From: an uncultured Saprospiraceae bacterium
Lineage (GTDB): Bacteria; Bacteroidota; Bacteroidia; Chitinophagales; Saprospiraceae
Length of the DNA stretch: 64,000 bases
Reading direction: 5' to 3'
NCBI GenBank assembly: GCA_937973565.1
Contig: CALJKQ010000064.1
Coordinates: 5,703 to 69,702 of the forward strand
Shown: positions 50,740-59,617 of the stretch, one piece after another
Layout: the number at the start of each line of letters is the position of its first letter
Position numbering within the stretch: the stretch's first letter is position 1
The notes under the pieces: model-generated
What the model was told of the DNA's origin: nothing
What the model saw: only the letters and a program-made list of their open reading frames with translations
The model's database searches: none
Program-made: the position numbers and the translations under genes

Positions 50740-51657
50740 CTAAACAGGGCGGGTGTCATTGAGTTTTTCGATGAACAACAGGGTCTTTTCCTCTTTGCTT
50801 TCGTACATGGGCAAAAATATGGCATTTTCCTGCACATTATCAATGCAGTACGAATGATTTTTATATATAAATTGATTGTAGGTATCGTCGTATCCACGCA
50901 CCATTACCAACAATTCGGCGGTCTGTTCACGCAATTCTTCCAAACTTTTGTAGAAAAAGGGACTCTTATCATTGATCACATGGATAAGGGTCCAGTTGAG
51001 TGGAAAGAGATAGATAAATTCCAGTTCCAGTTCCAGTCGCTTAAACTTCCTGCGGCGCTGGCCTTCCACTTCTTCCAGCCAGGTCATGTTGATGGATGCC
51101 TCCATATTGATCAGTGTATTGGCTCCTGCATTGACCAGGCGAAGTTGAAGGGACCGTTCATCACCATAGGGTGCAAGCACTACTTTATCAGCAAACTTGA
51201 TTTTAACGGGGGCTTTTGAAAAGCGAAAAATCAAGAGACCTGTACCCAATGCATAACAGGTAAGTCCAATCAATGAATTAAACGAAGAAACCACATTGGT
51301 AAAATGATCCTGTGGATTGAGGTAACCATAACCCACCGTGGTAAATGTCTGGATACTGAAATAATAACAGTGCATAAAGTCCTCCCAGTTCCCGAGCACC
51401 TTTCCATTGAGTTTATCGATACCATGGATATAATACAAAAGAGCAAACAACCCATTGAGCAGTAAAAAGATGCCGATCAACTCCAGAATAAATGTATGCC
51501 ACGGCACATTGACCAGGTGTTCAAAGGGCTTGGTACCTTCGCCACCAACCCGCTCGATGTTGAAGCTGCCGTCTTCATTGACTAGCCTCGCCCTGGCCGA
51601 TACCTTGTTGGTAAAGCCAATATTGGCGCCCACCGGACCCTGGTGTTTATCTGTCAT
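50740..51657 (-). CDS. KirBac-type inward-rectifier potassium channel
   Basis: 305 residues: two membrane helices (~60-80 and ~122-145) flank a pore loop with the potassium selectivity filter TVGYG (~106-110; 'SIQTFTTVGYGYLNP'). The C-terminal ~155 residues form the cytoplasmic Kir-type immunoglobulin-like domain ('FADKVVLAPYGDERSLQLRLVNAG', 'LELELEFIYLFPLNWTLIHVIND'). The layout is that of KirBac channels. It precedes the ECF sigma gene on the same strand by 51 bp; cotranscription is possible. Confidence 0.93.
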   Translation of the reverse strand: MTDKHQGPVGANIGFTNKVSARARLVNEDGSFNIERVGGEGTKPFEHLVNVPWHTFILELIGIFLLLNGLFALLYYIHGIDKLNGKVLGNWEDFMHCYYFSIQTFTTVGYGYLNPQDHFTNVVSSFNSLIGLTCYALGTGLLIFRFSKAPVKIKFADKVVLAPYGDERSLQLRLVNAGANTLINMEASINMTWLEEVEGQRRRKFKRLELELEFIYLFPLNWTLIHVINDKSPFFYKSLEELREQTAELLVMVRGYDDTYNQFIYKNHSYCIDNVQENAIFLPMYESKEEKTLLFIEKLNDTRPV

Positions 51658-52078
51658 TTTTTGAGGATATCTTTTTTATCAAATGCAAGATTTTGTGAAA
51701 TGAAAGTGGCTGCTTTATGCAACGCTGTCATTTGCTATGTTAAAGATAAAGAAAAGAGGAATATGAAAAGGTGAGGCGTGTCATGGTATAAGGTGAGGAG
51801 ATGAGTTGGGGGCGGGGGCACATGGGTTATTTCCCCATGAATTGAATGCAGATGTGGATAACACGGGAAAAGTGAAAAATGCGATATATTTAAAATTCTT
51901 CCTGTGTTAAAGCCCATTTGAATGCGTGTAACACAATGCTCGAGGCTCTGCAATTATTTGCTGAGTACAATAAAACAGCAATTTCTGTCTTAAGGAGTTG
52001 GGCGCGCGACAACATTGTTGGTATTTTATTACCTTGTGGCTCTATGATGGCTGCTTAAACAGCTATAAAAATATTTTT
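51658..52078. other. Intergenic region between channel and cyclase genes
   Basis: I see no gene, repeat or clear terminator. A TTACCTTG near 52029 resembles a -7 box lacking one T, but no TTTG box is properly spaced. The reading frame from 51998 into the cyclase begins with TTG and codes no normal N-terminus. Confidence 0.4.
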
Positions 52079-53344
52079 ATGAAGATCTCATTTTTTCAAC
52101 AAATAATACAAAAGCACTATAACCATTTTGATGAGGATGAAAGACGGAATGTTACCATCTTCCTCATCCTGGAGTTGATGATGATTTTTGTAATTGGTTC
52201 ATGGGGCTTTGGCTTTGCATATTTGGAAATGTGGGAGATGTTTTGGCTGGTCATCTTTACCTGGATCGGGTATGTACTTTTGTTTATAGGTACTGCTTTT
52301 TGGGGTCTTCCTTTCCATTTCGGGCGATCCGTTGCCTTGCTATTGGCCTTGGTTATAACCGGTCTTCCTCCGATATTTTATGGCATGGATACGATGATCA
52401 CGGTGCATTTGGTTTTCGTACCCCTGGCTACCATTCTCTTGTTTTCAAGGAAGGAGAAAAAGCAATTTTTTATTTATCTGGGTTTGGTCTTTTTGGCGTT
52501 TATTTCTGTAGTTGCCTGGAATTCACTTTATGACCCTGTCTTCCAGGTACCTGCCCACACATTTAGAATATTCAATACGGTTGTGACTTTGGATAGCATG
52601 TTTATTTCCATGTATTTTGCCTATTTCTTTTTTACCCAAAACAATGAGTTCAAAGATATGTTAGCGACAGAAAGAGAAAAATCTGACCGCTTGTTGTTGA
52701 GTCTGTTTCCGGATTCCATCGCCGGAAAATTGCGTGACAGCAACCAATCCATAGCAGACAGTTTTGACAATGTGACCATACTTTTTGCCGATATTGTAGG
52801 CTTCACAAGATATGCTAGTAACATGACACCTAATGAATTGGTGGCCATGTTGGATGAAATATTTAGCGAATTTGACGCATTGGCGGATAAATACGGTGTC
52901 GAAAAAATCAAAACAATAGGAGATTCTTATCTGGCAGTGGGAGGCCTTCCCTTGCCGGACGAAAATCATTGCAGGAACATAGCTGAAATGGCCTTGGAAA
53001 TGAACCGGGTTATAAAAGAGAAATACACTACAAAGTACAAGCTCACACTGCGCATGGGCATCCATACAGGCCATGCAGTGGCAGGGGTCATTGGAAATAA
53101 AAAATTTGCTTATGACATTTGGGGCGATTGCGTAAACATTGCCAGTCGTTTTGAATCCAATGGCCATCCGGAAAAAATCCATATTACAGAAGATGTAAAA
53201 AACACGTTGGGTGATGGCTATGTCTTCGAGGATTGCGGCCAAATCGATATCAAAGGAAAAGGTCTGATGCATTCCTTCTTTTTATTGGGACGGAAGGGTG
53301 AAGTGTCTCCGATAACGGCCCAACGTTTAGGCAGCTTAAATTAG
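52079..53344 (+). CDS. Membrane-bound class III adenylate cyclase
   Basis: 421 residues: about six membrane helices (~25-190), a short coiled coil, then a CHD catalytic domain (~230-400). Metal aspartates are in FADIVGFT (~236) and GDSYLAVGG. The specificity lysine is in EKIKTIGDSYLAVGG and the specificity aspartate in YDIWGDCVNIASR, which together indicate ATP, not GTP. The Asn and Arg of VNIASR are also present. The start MKISFFQQ at 52079 is chosen because the frame upstream lacks support. Expected product is cAMP; the membrane part may sense an unknown signal. Confidence 0.93.
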   Translation: MKISFFQQIIQKHYNHFDEDERRNVTIFLILELMMIFVIGSWGFGFAYLEMWEMFWLVIFTWIGYVLLFIGTAFWGLPFHFGRSVALLLALVITGLPPIFYGMDTMITVHLVFVPLATILLFSRKEKKQFFIYLGLVFLAFISVVAWNSLYDPVFQVPAHTFRIFNTVVTLDSMFISMYFAYFFFTQNNEFKDMLATEREKSDRLLLSLFPDSIAGKLRDSNQSIADSFDNVTILFADIVGFTRYASNMTPNELVAMLDEIFSEFDALADKYGVEKIKTIGDSYLAVGGLPLPDENHCRNIAEMALEMNRVIKEKYTTKYKLTLRMGIHTGHAVAGVIGNKKFAYDIWGDCVNIASRFESNGHPEKIHITEDVKNTLGDGYVFEDCGQIDIKGKGLMHSFFLLGRKGEVSPITAQRLGSLN

Positions 53345-53528
53345 TAAATGGTTTTAAATGTGGGTTCTGCAAAAATATTGGCAAATAACGAAGTATGAGT
53401 TTAGTTTTATGCCTGCTAAATTGTATTACTGCTTTTAACTCCTTTCGAATGATAGCCAAGAACCTGGAGAAGAGTTGTCAATATTGATTACTTTTAAAAT
53501 TAATCTTTACTTTATTATAAAAAACCTT

Positions 53529-55394
53529 ATGTCAAACACAGTTGTCCCACATAAAAATGAGTTTCATCAAAAGCTACTTCGTGAAAATCTGAATAAAATA
53601 TTTGGTGATTTTGATGAGGCTATTTTAGGTGAAATAGAAGATCAATTGATATGGATAGAACTGGATGGTGGCAAAACCATTATCAGGGAAGGCGATGCCG
53701 GCGATTCGTTGTTTTTTGTGCTCAGCGGCAGATTGGTAGCCACTAAAAAAGACAGAGAAAACAATGAGTATAAGATAGGAGATGTCGTTCGCGGAGAAAT
53801 GGTTGGCGAGATGTCGATTTTTACAGGAGAGGCACGTTACGCAACGGTGACAGCGATTAGGGATAGTGTTTTGGTTCAGCTGCCCAAAGCGCTATTTGAA
53901 AAAATAATCCGGAAGTATCCGGATGTTGGCTTAAATGTAACCAAACTTATCATAGATCGGGTTAAGAAATCAAATAAGGCGCAAAAAAGTCATATAAACA
54001 ACATTTGTTTTTACCCCATTCACGATTCTGTAAACTGCACAAAGCTAGTACAACCATTATTTGACTACTGTAACCCGGGCATAAACATTTGCCACATAAA
54101 TAAAGAAGTCTTGGTGCAAAATGGCTTCAATGTGGATCAGAACAAGGCTGAAGAAGATAAAAACACGAACAGAGCCCTCATCAAATGGCTGAATGATATA
54201 GAGTCAATGCATGAGTTTATATTTTTTGAGTGTGAAAACAGGCCCGGCCCCTGGAACGACAAATTTCTCAGACAAGCAGATCACATCGTTTTGTTGGCAG
54301 ATAGCACAAAGAGTTATGTGCCCACAGACATGGAAGAAATATTGGGTAAGATTAAAAATGTCCAATTTTCAATGGTCTTTATACATCCGGCCAATACTGA
54401 AATGCCGGAAAAAACCAGAAACTGGCTGGATGCACGACCTCAGATCAGAAGTCATTACCATCTGAGGTTGGGTCATGAAAAGGACTTGCAAAGACTGGGT
54501 AGGTTACTAACCGGCAGAGCCACAGGTCTCGTATTAGCGGGTGGTGGAGCCAAAGGGTTTGCTCACATCGGAGTGATGCGGGCAATGGCTGAATATGGGA
54601 TTCCCATTGACTACCTCGGGGGTACAAGTGTAGGATCTATGATGGCAGCCAGTTTTGCATTTGACAGATCCATCGATGAAGTTGAAAAGACCATACGCGA
54701 AGCCACCGAGTACAAGCCTTCTTCTGACCTGAGTTTTATACCTCTTATTTCGCTGGTTAAAGGAATGAATATAAAAAGGATGGTCGGTTTTACCATTAAA
54801 AAACTTAGTGGCATACATCATGTTGACCTGGCCGATACATGGATACCTATGTATATTGTGGCCTCCAATTATACACGATCTGATGAAACCGTTTTTTTTA
54901 GGGGAAGTATGTCGAAGACATTGTTGGCTTCTGCAGCAATACCCGGTGTTTATCCCCCGGTTATAATCGATGGAGAATTGTATGTAGATGGTGGCACATT
55001 CAACAATTTTCCGGCAGATATTATGCGTAACCTGGAAATGAGCAAAGTGATTGGCATTGATTTCATGATTGAAAAAAACCATACACTTACCATCGATGAA
55101 ATGCCATCCAACAACCAGGTGTTCAGAGGTAAATTATTGGGCAAAAAGGATAACAAACACAAATTGCCCGGCATTGGATCCATCATTATTAACTCTACCC
55201 TGATGTACAGCAACGCCAAAAGGCACGAATCCATTGCTTATCTTGATTTGCACTTCAATCCGGATGTAGCCAAATTCGGTCTGACTGCCTGGACTGATTT
55301 CCACAAGATTGTTGAAAAAGGATATCAACATGCCAAACAGGTTTTGGAAGGTATGAGTCGTGAAGATTTGGCCAAATTTCAAAACCCAATTTGA
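53529..55394 (+). CDS. Patatin-like phospholipase with N-terminal cyclic-nucleotide-binding domain
   Basis: 621 residues. A cNMP-binding domain (~27-147) contains 'REGDAGDSLFFVLSGRLVATK' and a phosphate-binding cassette GEMSIFTGEARYATV with the ligand-binding Arg. A middle region follows, then a patatin domain (~330-540) with the oxyanion loop GGGAKGFAHIG, nucleophile Ser in GTSVGS (~365) and catalytic Asp in DGGTFNN (~488), a complete dyad. This matches the NTE/RssA class. cAMP from the neighbouring cyclase is a plausible ligand. The start MSNTVVPHK at 53529 is chosen over a longer hydrophobic frame. Confidence 0.92.
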   Translation: MSNTVVPHKNEFHQKLLRENLNKIFGDFDEAILGEIEDQLIWIELDGGKTIIREGDAGDSLFFVLSGRLVATKKDRENNEYKIGDVVRGEMVGEMSIFTGEARYATVTAIRDSVLVQLPKALFEKIIRKYPDVGLNVTKLIIDRVKKSNKAQKSHINNICFYPIHDSVNCTKLVQPLFDYCNPGINICHINKEVLVQNGFNVDQNKAEEDKNTNRALIKWLNDIESMHEFIFFECENRPGPWNDKFLRQADHIVLLADSTKSYVPTDMEEILGKIKNVQFSMVFIHPANTEMPEKTRNWLDARPQIRSHYHLRLGHEKDLQRLGRLLTGRATGLVLAGGGAKGFAHIGVMRAMAEYGIPIDYLGGTSVGSMMAASFAFDRSIDEVEKTIREATEYKPSSDLSFIPLISLVKGMNIKRMVGFTIKKLSGIHHVDLADTWIPMYIVASNYTRSDETVFFRGSMSKTLLASAAIPGVYPPVIIDGELYVDGGTFNNFPADIMRNLEMSKVIGIDFMIEKNHTLTIDEMPSNNQVFRGKLLGKKDNKHKLPGIGSIIINSTLMYSNAKRHESIAYLDLHFNPDVAKFGLTAWTDFHKIVEKGYQHAKQVLEGMSREDLAKFQNPI

Positions 55395-55423
55395 GGAAAT
55401 GTCCCATTAAAGTATTTTGAAGC

Positions 55424-56032
55424 ATGAATATTGATATTACAAACCTGGACAATTTCGACACCATTTTCAATGAGATGATGATTGAGGTTTTGGGAGCAAT
55501 GGAAAATACGCTGCCAGCATATCTCACTTATCATAGTGTTGAGCATACACGCGGAGTTTTAAATGACGCTATCCATATAGCAAACATGGAGGTTGTATCC
55601 GAAATCGATTTGAAAAAAATCAAAATTGCGGCTTTATTTCACGATACAGGATTTATGTTTACCTATAAAGACCATGAGGAAGCAAGCTGTGATTATGCCC
55701 ATAAAATCCTGCCAGGGTACCAAATAAGTGATGAAGATATAATACATATCAATGAAATGATTATGGCCACCAAAATTCCCCAAACACCCAAAGATCATTG
55801 CGGAAAAATATTGGCGGATGCTGACTTAGCCTACCTGGGTACTGGTAGTTTTGAAAAGATTTCATCTCTATTATTCAGTGAGCTGAAACACTTCAACCCA
55901 TTACTGAATGTAGCAAGTTGGAATGAAATTCAAATTAAATTTTTAAAACAACACCAATATTTTACAGCATATTGTGTTACTGAGAAATCAGCTATAAAGG
56001 ATGCCCACTTACTGCGTTTGATAAAGGGGTAA
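55424..56032 (+). CDS. HD-domain hydrolase
   Basis: 202 residues. Metal-binding motif residues: His in TYHSVEH (~36), the HD pair in ALFHDTGF (~71), and Asp in ADADLAYLG (~132). The family includes phosphodiesterases and nucleotidases, often next to nucleotide cyclases. It starts 29 bp after the patatin gene, so they are likely cotranscribed. Breaking down a cyclic nucleotide is a natural inference but HD domains have many substrates. Confidence 0.85.
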   Translation: MNIDITNLDNFDTIFNEMMIEVLGAMENTLPAYLTYHSVEHTRGVLNDAIHIANMEVVSEIDLKKIKIAALFHDTGFMFTYKDHEEASCDYAHKILPGYQISDEDIIHINEMIMATKIPQTPKDHCGKILADADLAYLGTGSFEKISSLLFSELKHFNPLLNVASWNEIQIKFLKQHQYFTAYCVTEKSAIKDAHLLRLIKG

Positions 56033-56044
56033 AAAGCATCACCA

Positions 56045-56139
56045 TAAAGTGCACAAGGAACACACAAAGTTCACAAATGAGGCGATGTGAAAAGTAGTGT
56101 CCTTAGTGCCACCTCTGTGACCTTAGTGGTAAAAAAAGA
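56045..56139. repeat. Intergenic repeat of the 'cacaaagttcac...ccttagtg' type
   Basis: GCACAAGGAACACACAAAGT and TCACAAATG are followed by TGTCCTTAGTGCC and GACCTTAGTGGTAAAAAAA, direct variants of a short unit. Similar 'cacaaaggacacaaag / ccttagtgg' units are scattered between genes of many Bacteroidota genomes, from memory. It has no evident coding or terminator role. Confidence 0.55.
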
Positions 56140-56162
56140 TCACCACTAACTCATTTTACAAC

Positions 56163-56711
56163 CTATTTTTGTTGAGGCTTCCATAGAGAATAAGTGAGAT
56201 TTATAACAAAAATCAACTGTGAAGTTAAAAAGATAAATAGACAGATAAAAATAAAAAGGTCAGCGTATTGGCTTTTATACATGTTAGCTTCTTTGTAATA
56301 GTGGCCCTGACCAGATACAAAAAATATTATCAACAACAAGGTTGCCACAGAAATCCAGGCATGGACAGCACTTAACCCTTTGTTGAAGCTTCGTTTCATA
56401 ACGGTTGGGATGAGATAATATGCCAGGGTACATAGTCCCAATATCAAAGCCACAGCCATATACAAATGAAAGGTAGCTATAACCAAATAAGTATCATGCC
56501 ATTGAAGATCAAATAAGGCACTTCCCGACCATATAGTATTTATACTGGCCAACAAAATCGTTGAGAGAAAACCGATGGCAAATAAGCGGGTACCTGGGTT
56601 TGAAGATAGGTTTGTGTATTGGGTGATGATATATTTGGAAAAAAGAATGGCAGCAGTAAAGATGCAAATATAAATTAGAAGGGAATACAGATGGGGCGGA
56701 GCAGCATTCAT
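56163..56711 (-). CDS. Miniature cytochrome-oxidase-subunit-I-like membrane protein
   Basis: 182 residues, about five membrane helices. 'LFDLQWHDTYLVIATFHLYM' (~66-85) aligns with the COX1 helix IX/X segment LHDTYxVVAHFHY. His72-Asp73 correspond to the Mg-site pair, His82 to the haem a ligand, but the haem a3 ligand position is Thr80. The next part, 'YYLIPTVMKRSFNKGLSAVHAWISVATLLL', matches the following COX1 'YYWFPKMTGR...LGKxHFWLTF'. It has none of the Cu-B histidines or the first six helices. Function unknown; it could be a haem-binding or structural relic. Confidence 0.72.
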   Translation of the reverse strand: MNAAPPHLYSLLIYICIFTAAILFSKYIITQYTNLSSNPGTRLFAIGFLSTILLASINTIWSGSALFDLQWHDTYLVIATFHLYMAVALILGLCTLAYYLIPTVMKRSFNKGLSAVHAWISVATLLLIIFFVSGQGHYYKEANMYKSQYADLFIFICLFIFLTSQLIFVINLTYSLWKPQQK

Positions 56712-56852
56712 GACTTTTTTAATTTTAAGTAAATTTACAACTTATTTTATTATGAAATGGAATTTAGCATATGATATCTAAAGCTGCTGAATGTAGATGG
56801 AATACTTAATTAGTAAATTTCTTAAAAGACAGAGCTCGAATAAATTTTTATT

Positions 56853-56885
56853 AAAGTAAGCAGCCTTCCACAGGCTGCTTACTTT
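56853..56885 (-). terminator. Perfect 13-bp hairpin terminator after the lipoprotein gene
   Basis: AAAGTAAGCAGCC pairs with GGCTGCTTACTTT, 7-nt loop, 30 bp beyond the stop at 56916. The poly-U tail is partial because stem ends are A/T; termination in both directions is possible. Confidence 0.78.
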
Positions 56886-56915
56886 ATGCTACAGATTCTT
56901 CCTTTAGTGGAAAAT

Positions 56916-57398
56916 TTAATCCCTGCGTTTTAATTCGATTTCCTTTTCATCCAGGGTCTTACTGTTGAAATCCACGGATTCTTTCACCAACAATCTGGCT
57001 TTGATTACAGATGGATAGTTGGTAAATTGAGATGTGTTATCAAAAAGTACCCAGGTAACCGTAGGAGAGTTGTTAATTGAACATTCAATATTAAATCCAA
57101 TGAATAGTAGATTATTAGAATAATTAATTGAGCCTACACTGCCCAGCAAATCTTTTTTAATGGGATTTAAAGTATTGATATAATATGGTTTTATCAGAGT
57201 CTTTGAATTATCTATTCCAACTAAAATAGACTTATCCAAACAATGAAAATTGACATCGGTTTCATAAAAAGTATAACTATCCTTTTTAATGCAGTCAATT
57301 TCTCCGTATGGAATTTCATCAGCGCTGCAGTTGACATCATTTTGATCACAGCAGGCAAGGACACAGAGAGAAACAGGAAGTATGATTAGCCATTTCAT
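56916..57398 (-). CDS. Lipoprotein of unknown function
   Basis: 160 residues. Signal with lipobox-like 'LCVLACC' (Cys16 or 17), then a Cys-rich start ('DQNDVNCSADEIPYGEIDCIKKDSYTFYETDVNFHCLDKS') and a beta-rich rest. The ATG overlaps the stop of the preceding T9SS gene (ATGA), so the two are translationally coupled. I do not recognise a family. Confidence 0.75.
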   Translation of the reverse strand: MKWLIILPVSLCVLACCDQNDVNCSADEIPYGEIDCIKKDSYTFYETDVNFHCLDKSILVGIDNSKTLIKPYYINTLNPIKKDLLGSVGSINYSNNLLFIGFNIECSINNSPTVTWVLFDNTSQFTNYPSVIKARLLVKESVDFNSKTLDEKEIELKRRD

Positions 57399-59617
57399 TG
57401 TTTAATAATTTTATTCCAGAAGTTATTGCCATTACTATCAGTGAGCAGAACCACATACATACCTTTCACCAAATTGGGTAATGCAACACTAAAATACTGA
57501 TATTCAAACGAATCCACTAGCGTTTGGTCCAAAATCTTTGTTCCTTTAAGATCATATATTTTTATTGCATATATTTTTGTGTCTTCATTCAATACAATGT
57601 TGAGTTCATTTGCTGTTAATGGATTCGGATATATTTTGATGCTATTTTTATCAGCTCTGCTGAGAAGGATAGACTCATTTCTGTTTTTTAAACCGATACT
57701 ATCTCTGATAATATCATTTAGCAAAGATATTTCAGATACGTTAATCTGTTTATTTCTTATTTTGGTAACATCAGGATTGGGACCACACCCAATCAAAGCT
57801 ACACAATCACTCATACATTTTATTTTTACATCACAACAATTGGTTGTTTCAAACGCTCCTGGCCATGGTCCAAATGAACCGATAAAGGATCCTGTTAAAA
57901 GTTTCATGGTAGCAAGTCCAAAAGGAGGGTCATCAAAAACTACAGACCAGTTGGATTCACTGGTATTATTGGGTTCATCCACAGGGGGTAGATCCTCTGT
58001 GGATGCATCAAGACTGCCTAAAGTATAGGCCCCGATTTTTTCACACTCACAGTATGCTGGCACTTCTCCTTCCTCGTTGGGAATTGTATTTAATACGGTT
58101 GCCAAATAAAAATCAGAATTAATTTGGGCAATGGCTTCTCCATGGTTGACAACTTTACCCCCAAATGTTGCATTTGATACTAAGGTAAACTTCAATTCAT
58201 CTCCGGGAGCTATTTCATATCTTTTCTGACCATGAAACAAGGTGTAATCATCCAGGTTTAATTCACCGCACAGACTTTCAGCGAAAGTGCTGTTGTAAAA
58301 AGCAACTGCTGAAGTGGCTGCTGCGAAAATATTGGCGGTTGTGGCGCTTCCAATAGCCGTGCTAATGGCATCAACAAGTGTATTGGCACTTGTCAATGCA
58401 CCATCAATGGTTGGGTCATCTTCAGGTACATCACATTTTGCCATGAATTTTTTTTCACCGTGAATAATTGTGTCCTGAAGCACGCCATTTTTATTTACAA
58501 ACATCATAGCCCAATCTTCAATGGAAATCCAAGCCGATTGCTGACACAAGACACAGGAATAGGTTTGAGCCGTTAAGAAGGTCTTTGAATAATAGCCATA
58601 CTCAGTTTCAATTTGTTTATTGCAGGCTTTGCAGTTTTCAAGATTGGGACTAATGGTTGCCGGGTCAACACAGACAAGTCTGTACCTTATGGTGCTCCAG
58701 CCTTGATGTAAAGACGTTTTAAAATTGTTGGGAGAACTGTCTACGCCATCATAGAACATGTGCATTCTTCCCGCTTTAGCAGCACCAATTCTGCCTTGTG
58801 AAAAAATAAAATCATTATCTTCAGGTTTAGTATCAAAATTTTGTGCAAAAACGTCTGCATCATAATTCATGCAATCTTCCTCTTCATTGAAATTGGGTAT
58901 GCCTTGTACATTTAAAGCGCTGTCTTTGGTTCTTATCAACTTACATAGGCAATCACCGGTTGGGCTGCCTCCGGGATTAAAATTGTTGTGGAATTCTGTA
59001 AACAAGGCACACATATTTTGAAGCCAGGTGTCGTTGGCTACTGTGGTAGAAGTAAAGTTTGAGCCAACCACTTGATTATATCTGCTGACCATATCACAAA
59101 TTTGTTGTGTTGTTAGTTTTAAAAATTTTTGAAAAAATGCAAATAGCTCGACTTTACTCACTTTCTTGCCACACCAAAAGGTATATAAAGAAGATTTGGT
59201 TTTTGTGTATTCATCAATGTACTTGTAGAGACGCTCAGTAACATTAACCATGCTGTCATCTTTGGTGTTGATTCTAACGATTTTTGTAGTTATTCTTCCT
59301 GAAGAATCGTAAATTTTAACTTCAAATTCAAGTGTGTTGTTGGATGGGCTTAAGTCAAATATTTCTGTTTCATTGTTTTCTATTTGTACTCTGGTAGTTT
59401 GGATAATTTGATTTAGAGTAGTTACGTCTATTCTTGTTATCCTGGTTGTGGACTCTGATAAAGTATCTTGATAGAATTTTAAATAAGTGGCTGTTTTACC
59501 ATTGCACATATCCAACAGCATGTATTCATAATTGACTTTGATTGGTTTTTCCGCATGAAGCCAATTGATACTCAGAAAAATGAAAAATAGAAGGAGTAGC
59601 GTTTTGATTTTTTTCAT
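57395..59617 (-). CDS. T9SS cargo protein with zinc-ribbon-like cysteines and type A sorting domain
   Basis: 740 residues; start at 59617 gives the signal peptide (KIKTLLLLFFIFLSINWLHA). A mid region contains two CxxC motifs (CKACNKQIE and CVLCQQSAW, ~326-358), a likely Zn site. The C-terminal ~80 residues are a Por/T9SS type A sorting domain ('IKIYPNPLTANELNIVL', 'IKIYDLKGTKILDQ', 'LPNLVKGMYVVLLTDSNG') ending in '...KIIKQ'. It should be exported by the Type IX system and anchored or released at the surface. The body is otherwise unrecognised. Coupled to the lipoprotein gene downstream. Confidence 0.8.
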   Translation of the reverse strand: MKKIKTLLLLFFIFLSINWLHAEKPIKVNYEYMLLDMCNGKTATYLKFYQDTLSESTTRITRIDVTTLNQIIQTTRVQIENNETEIFDLSPSNNTLEFEVKIYDSSGRITTKIVRINTKDDSMVNVTERLYKYIDEYTKTKSSLYTFWCGKKVSKVELFAFFQKFLKLTTQQICDMVSRYNQVVGSNFTSTTVANDTWLQNMCALFTEFHNNFNPGGSPTGDCLCKLIRTKDSALNVQGIPNFNEEEDCMNYDADVFAQNFDTKPEDNDFIFSQGRIGAAKAGRMHMFYDGVDSSPNNFKTSLHQGWSTIRYRLVCVDPATISPNLENCKACNKQIETEYGYYSKTFLTAQTYSCVLCQQSAWISIEDWAMMFVNKNGVLQDTIIHGEKKFMAKCDVPEDDPTIDGALTSANTLVDAISTAIGSATTANIFAAATSAVAFYNSTFAESLCGELNLDDYTLFHGQKRYEIAPGDELKFTLVSNATFGGKVVNHGEAIAQINSDFYLATVLNTIPNEEGEVPAYCECEKIGAYTLGSLDASTEDLPPVDEPNNTSESNWSVVFDDPPFGLATMKLLTGSFIGSFGPWPGAFETTNCCDVKIKCMSDCVALIGCGPNPDVTKIRNKQINVSEISLLNDIIRDSIGLKNRNESILLSRADKNSIKIYPNPLTANELNIVLNEDTKIYAIKIYDLKGTKILDQTLVDSFEYQYFSVALPNLVKGMYVVLLTDSNGNNFWNKIIKQ

